DNA of 26,537 bases. It comes from Myrmaecium sp. VS I D KN 1. Taxonomy: Eukaryota > Ascomycota > Dothideomycetes > Valsariales > Valsariaceae. The DNA lies in the NCBI GenBank assembly GCA_019775845.1, contig JADQAV010000082.1:1-26537 (forward strand), given 5' to 3'. The notes beneath the pieces are model-generated. The model ran no database searches and had not been told where the DNA came from. It saw only the letters and a program-made list of their open reading frames with translations. The stretch's first letter is position 1; the number at the start of each line of letters is the position of its first letter. The position numbers and the translations under genes were made by a program. Shown piece after piece: positions 26,509-26,537 of the stretch.

Positions 26509-26537
26509 TTAGGGTTAGGGTTAGGGTTAGGGTTAGG
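26509..26537 (+). repeat. telomere (TTAGGG)n
   Basis: Four complete TTAGGG units and one TTAGG run to the end of the window. The G-rich strand reads outward 5' to 3', as at a right-hand chromosome end. TTAGGG is the standard repeat of filamentous ascomycetes. The array is truncated by the window or assembly. Confidence 0.95.

Noticed and set aside
1-26537. Transposons, virus-like elements or CRISPR arrays
   Set aside because: No transposase, reverse transcriptase, capsid or integrase coding, no long terminal or inverted repeats and no spaced direct repeats were seen.

Overview
This window is the right end of a chromosome from a filamentous ascomycete (Pezizomycotina, Eurotiales-like). The last 29 bases are TTAGGG repeats. 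Protein genes have no introns or short ones (50-76 nt) with GTRNGT donors, a CTRAC-like branch and YAG acceptors. Coding sequence is GC-rich at third positions, and two tRNA genes carry introns just 3' of the anticodon. I see no transposon, rRNA gene or polyketide/peptide synthetase core gene.

Layout, left to right. Two intron-containing tRNA genes: Gly-GCC (517-654) and Ala-CGC (1096-1196). A single-pass cell-surface glycoprotein (1652-2689, -). A YtcJ-type amidohydrolase (3707-5434, -). A tail-to-tail pair of ankyrin + AAA+ (CLPB/Skd3-like) paralogs: an intronless copy whose ATPase motifs are nearly all lost (7453-9303, +) facing a four-exon copy with all motifs intact (9583-11498, -). A LaeA-type methyltransferase (12508-13702, -). 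A secreted type-B carboxylesterase (15397-17069, +). A UbiX/Pad1-like prenyl-FMN synthase (17146-17931, -) divergent from a UbiD/Fdc1-like decarboxylase (18285-19802, +). A 1.9-kb gene-poor stretch. A bacterial-type flavin monooxygenase (21690-23021, +) convergent with a Zn2Cys6 regulator (23169-25142, -). A GFA/CENP-V family gene (25558-26175, -) whose start codon lies only 333 bp from the telomere.

How the genes may work together. The UbiX and UbiD genes share one promoter region. They should form a functional unit: UbiX makes the prenylated FMN that UbiD needs to decarboxylate unsaturated or aromatic acids. The secreted esterase next door could release such acids from esters. The monooxygenase and the Zn2Cys6 regulator could be a second catabolic unit, because each has CGG/CCG inverted repeats upstream. 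These links are inferred from position and families.

The most unusual item is the ankyrin-AAA+ pair. A conserved-looking pseudo-ATPase has lost the Walker A Thr, pore-loop segment, Walker B Glu, sensor-1 Asn, Arg-finger and sensor-2 Arg, yet keeps a 616-codon open frame beside an intact paralog.
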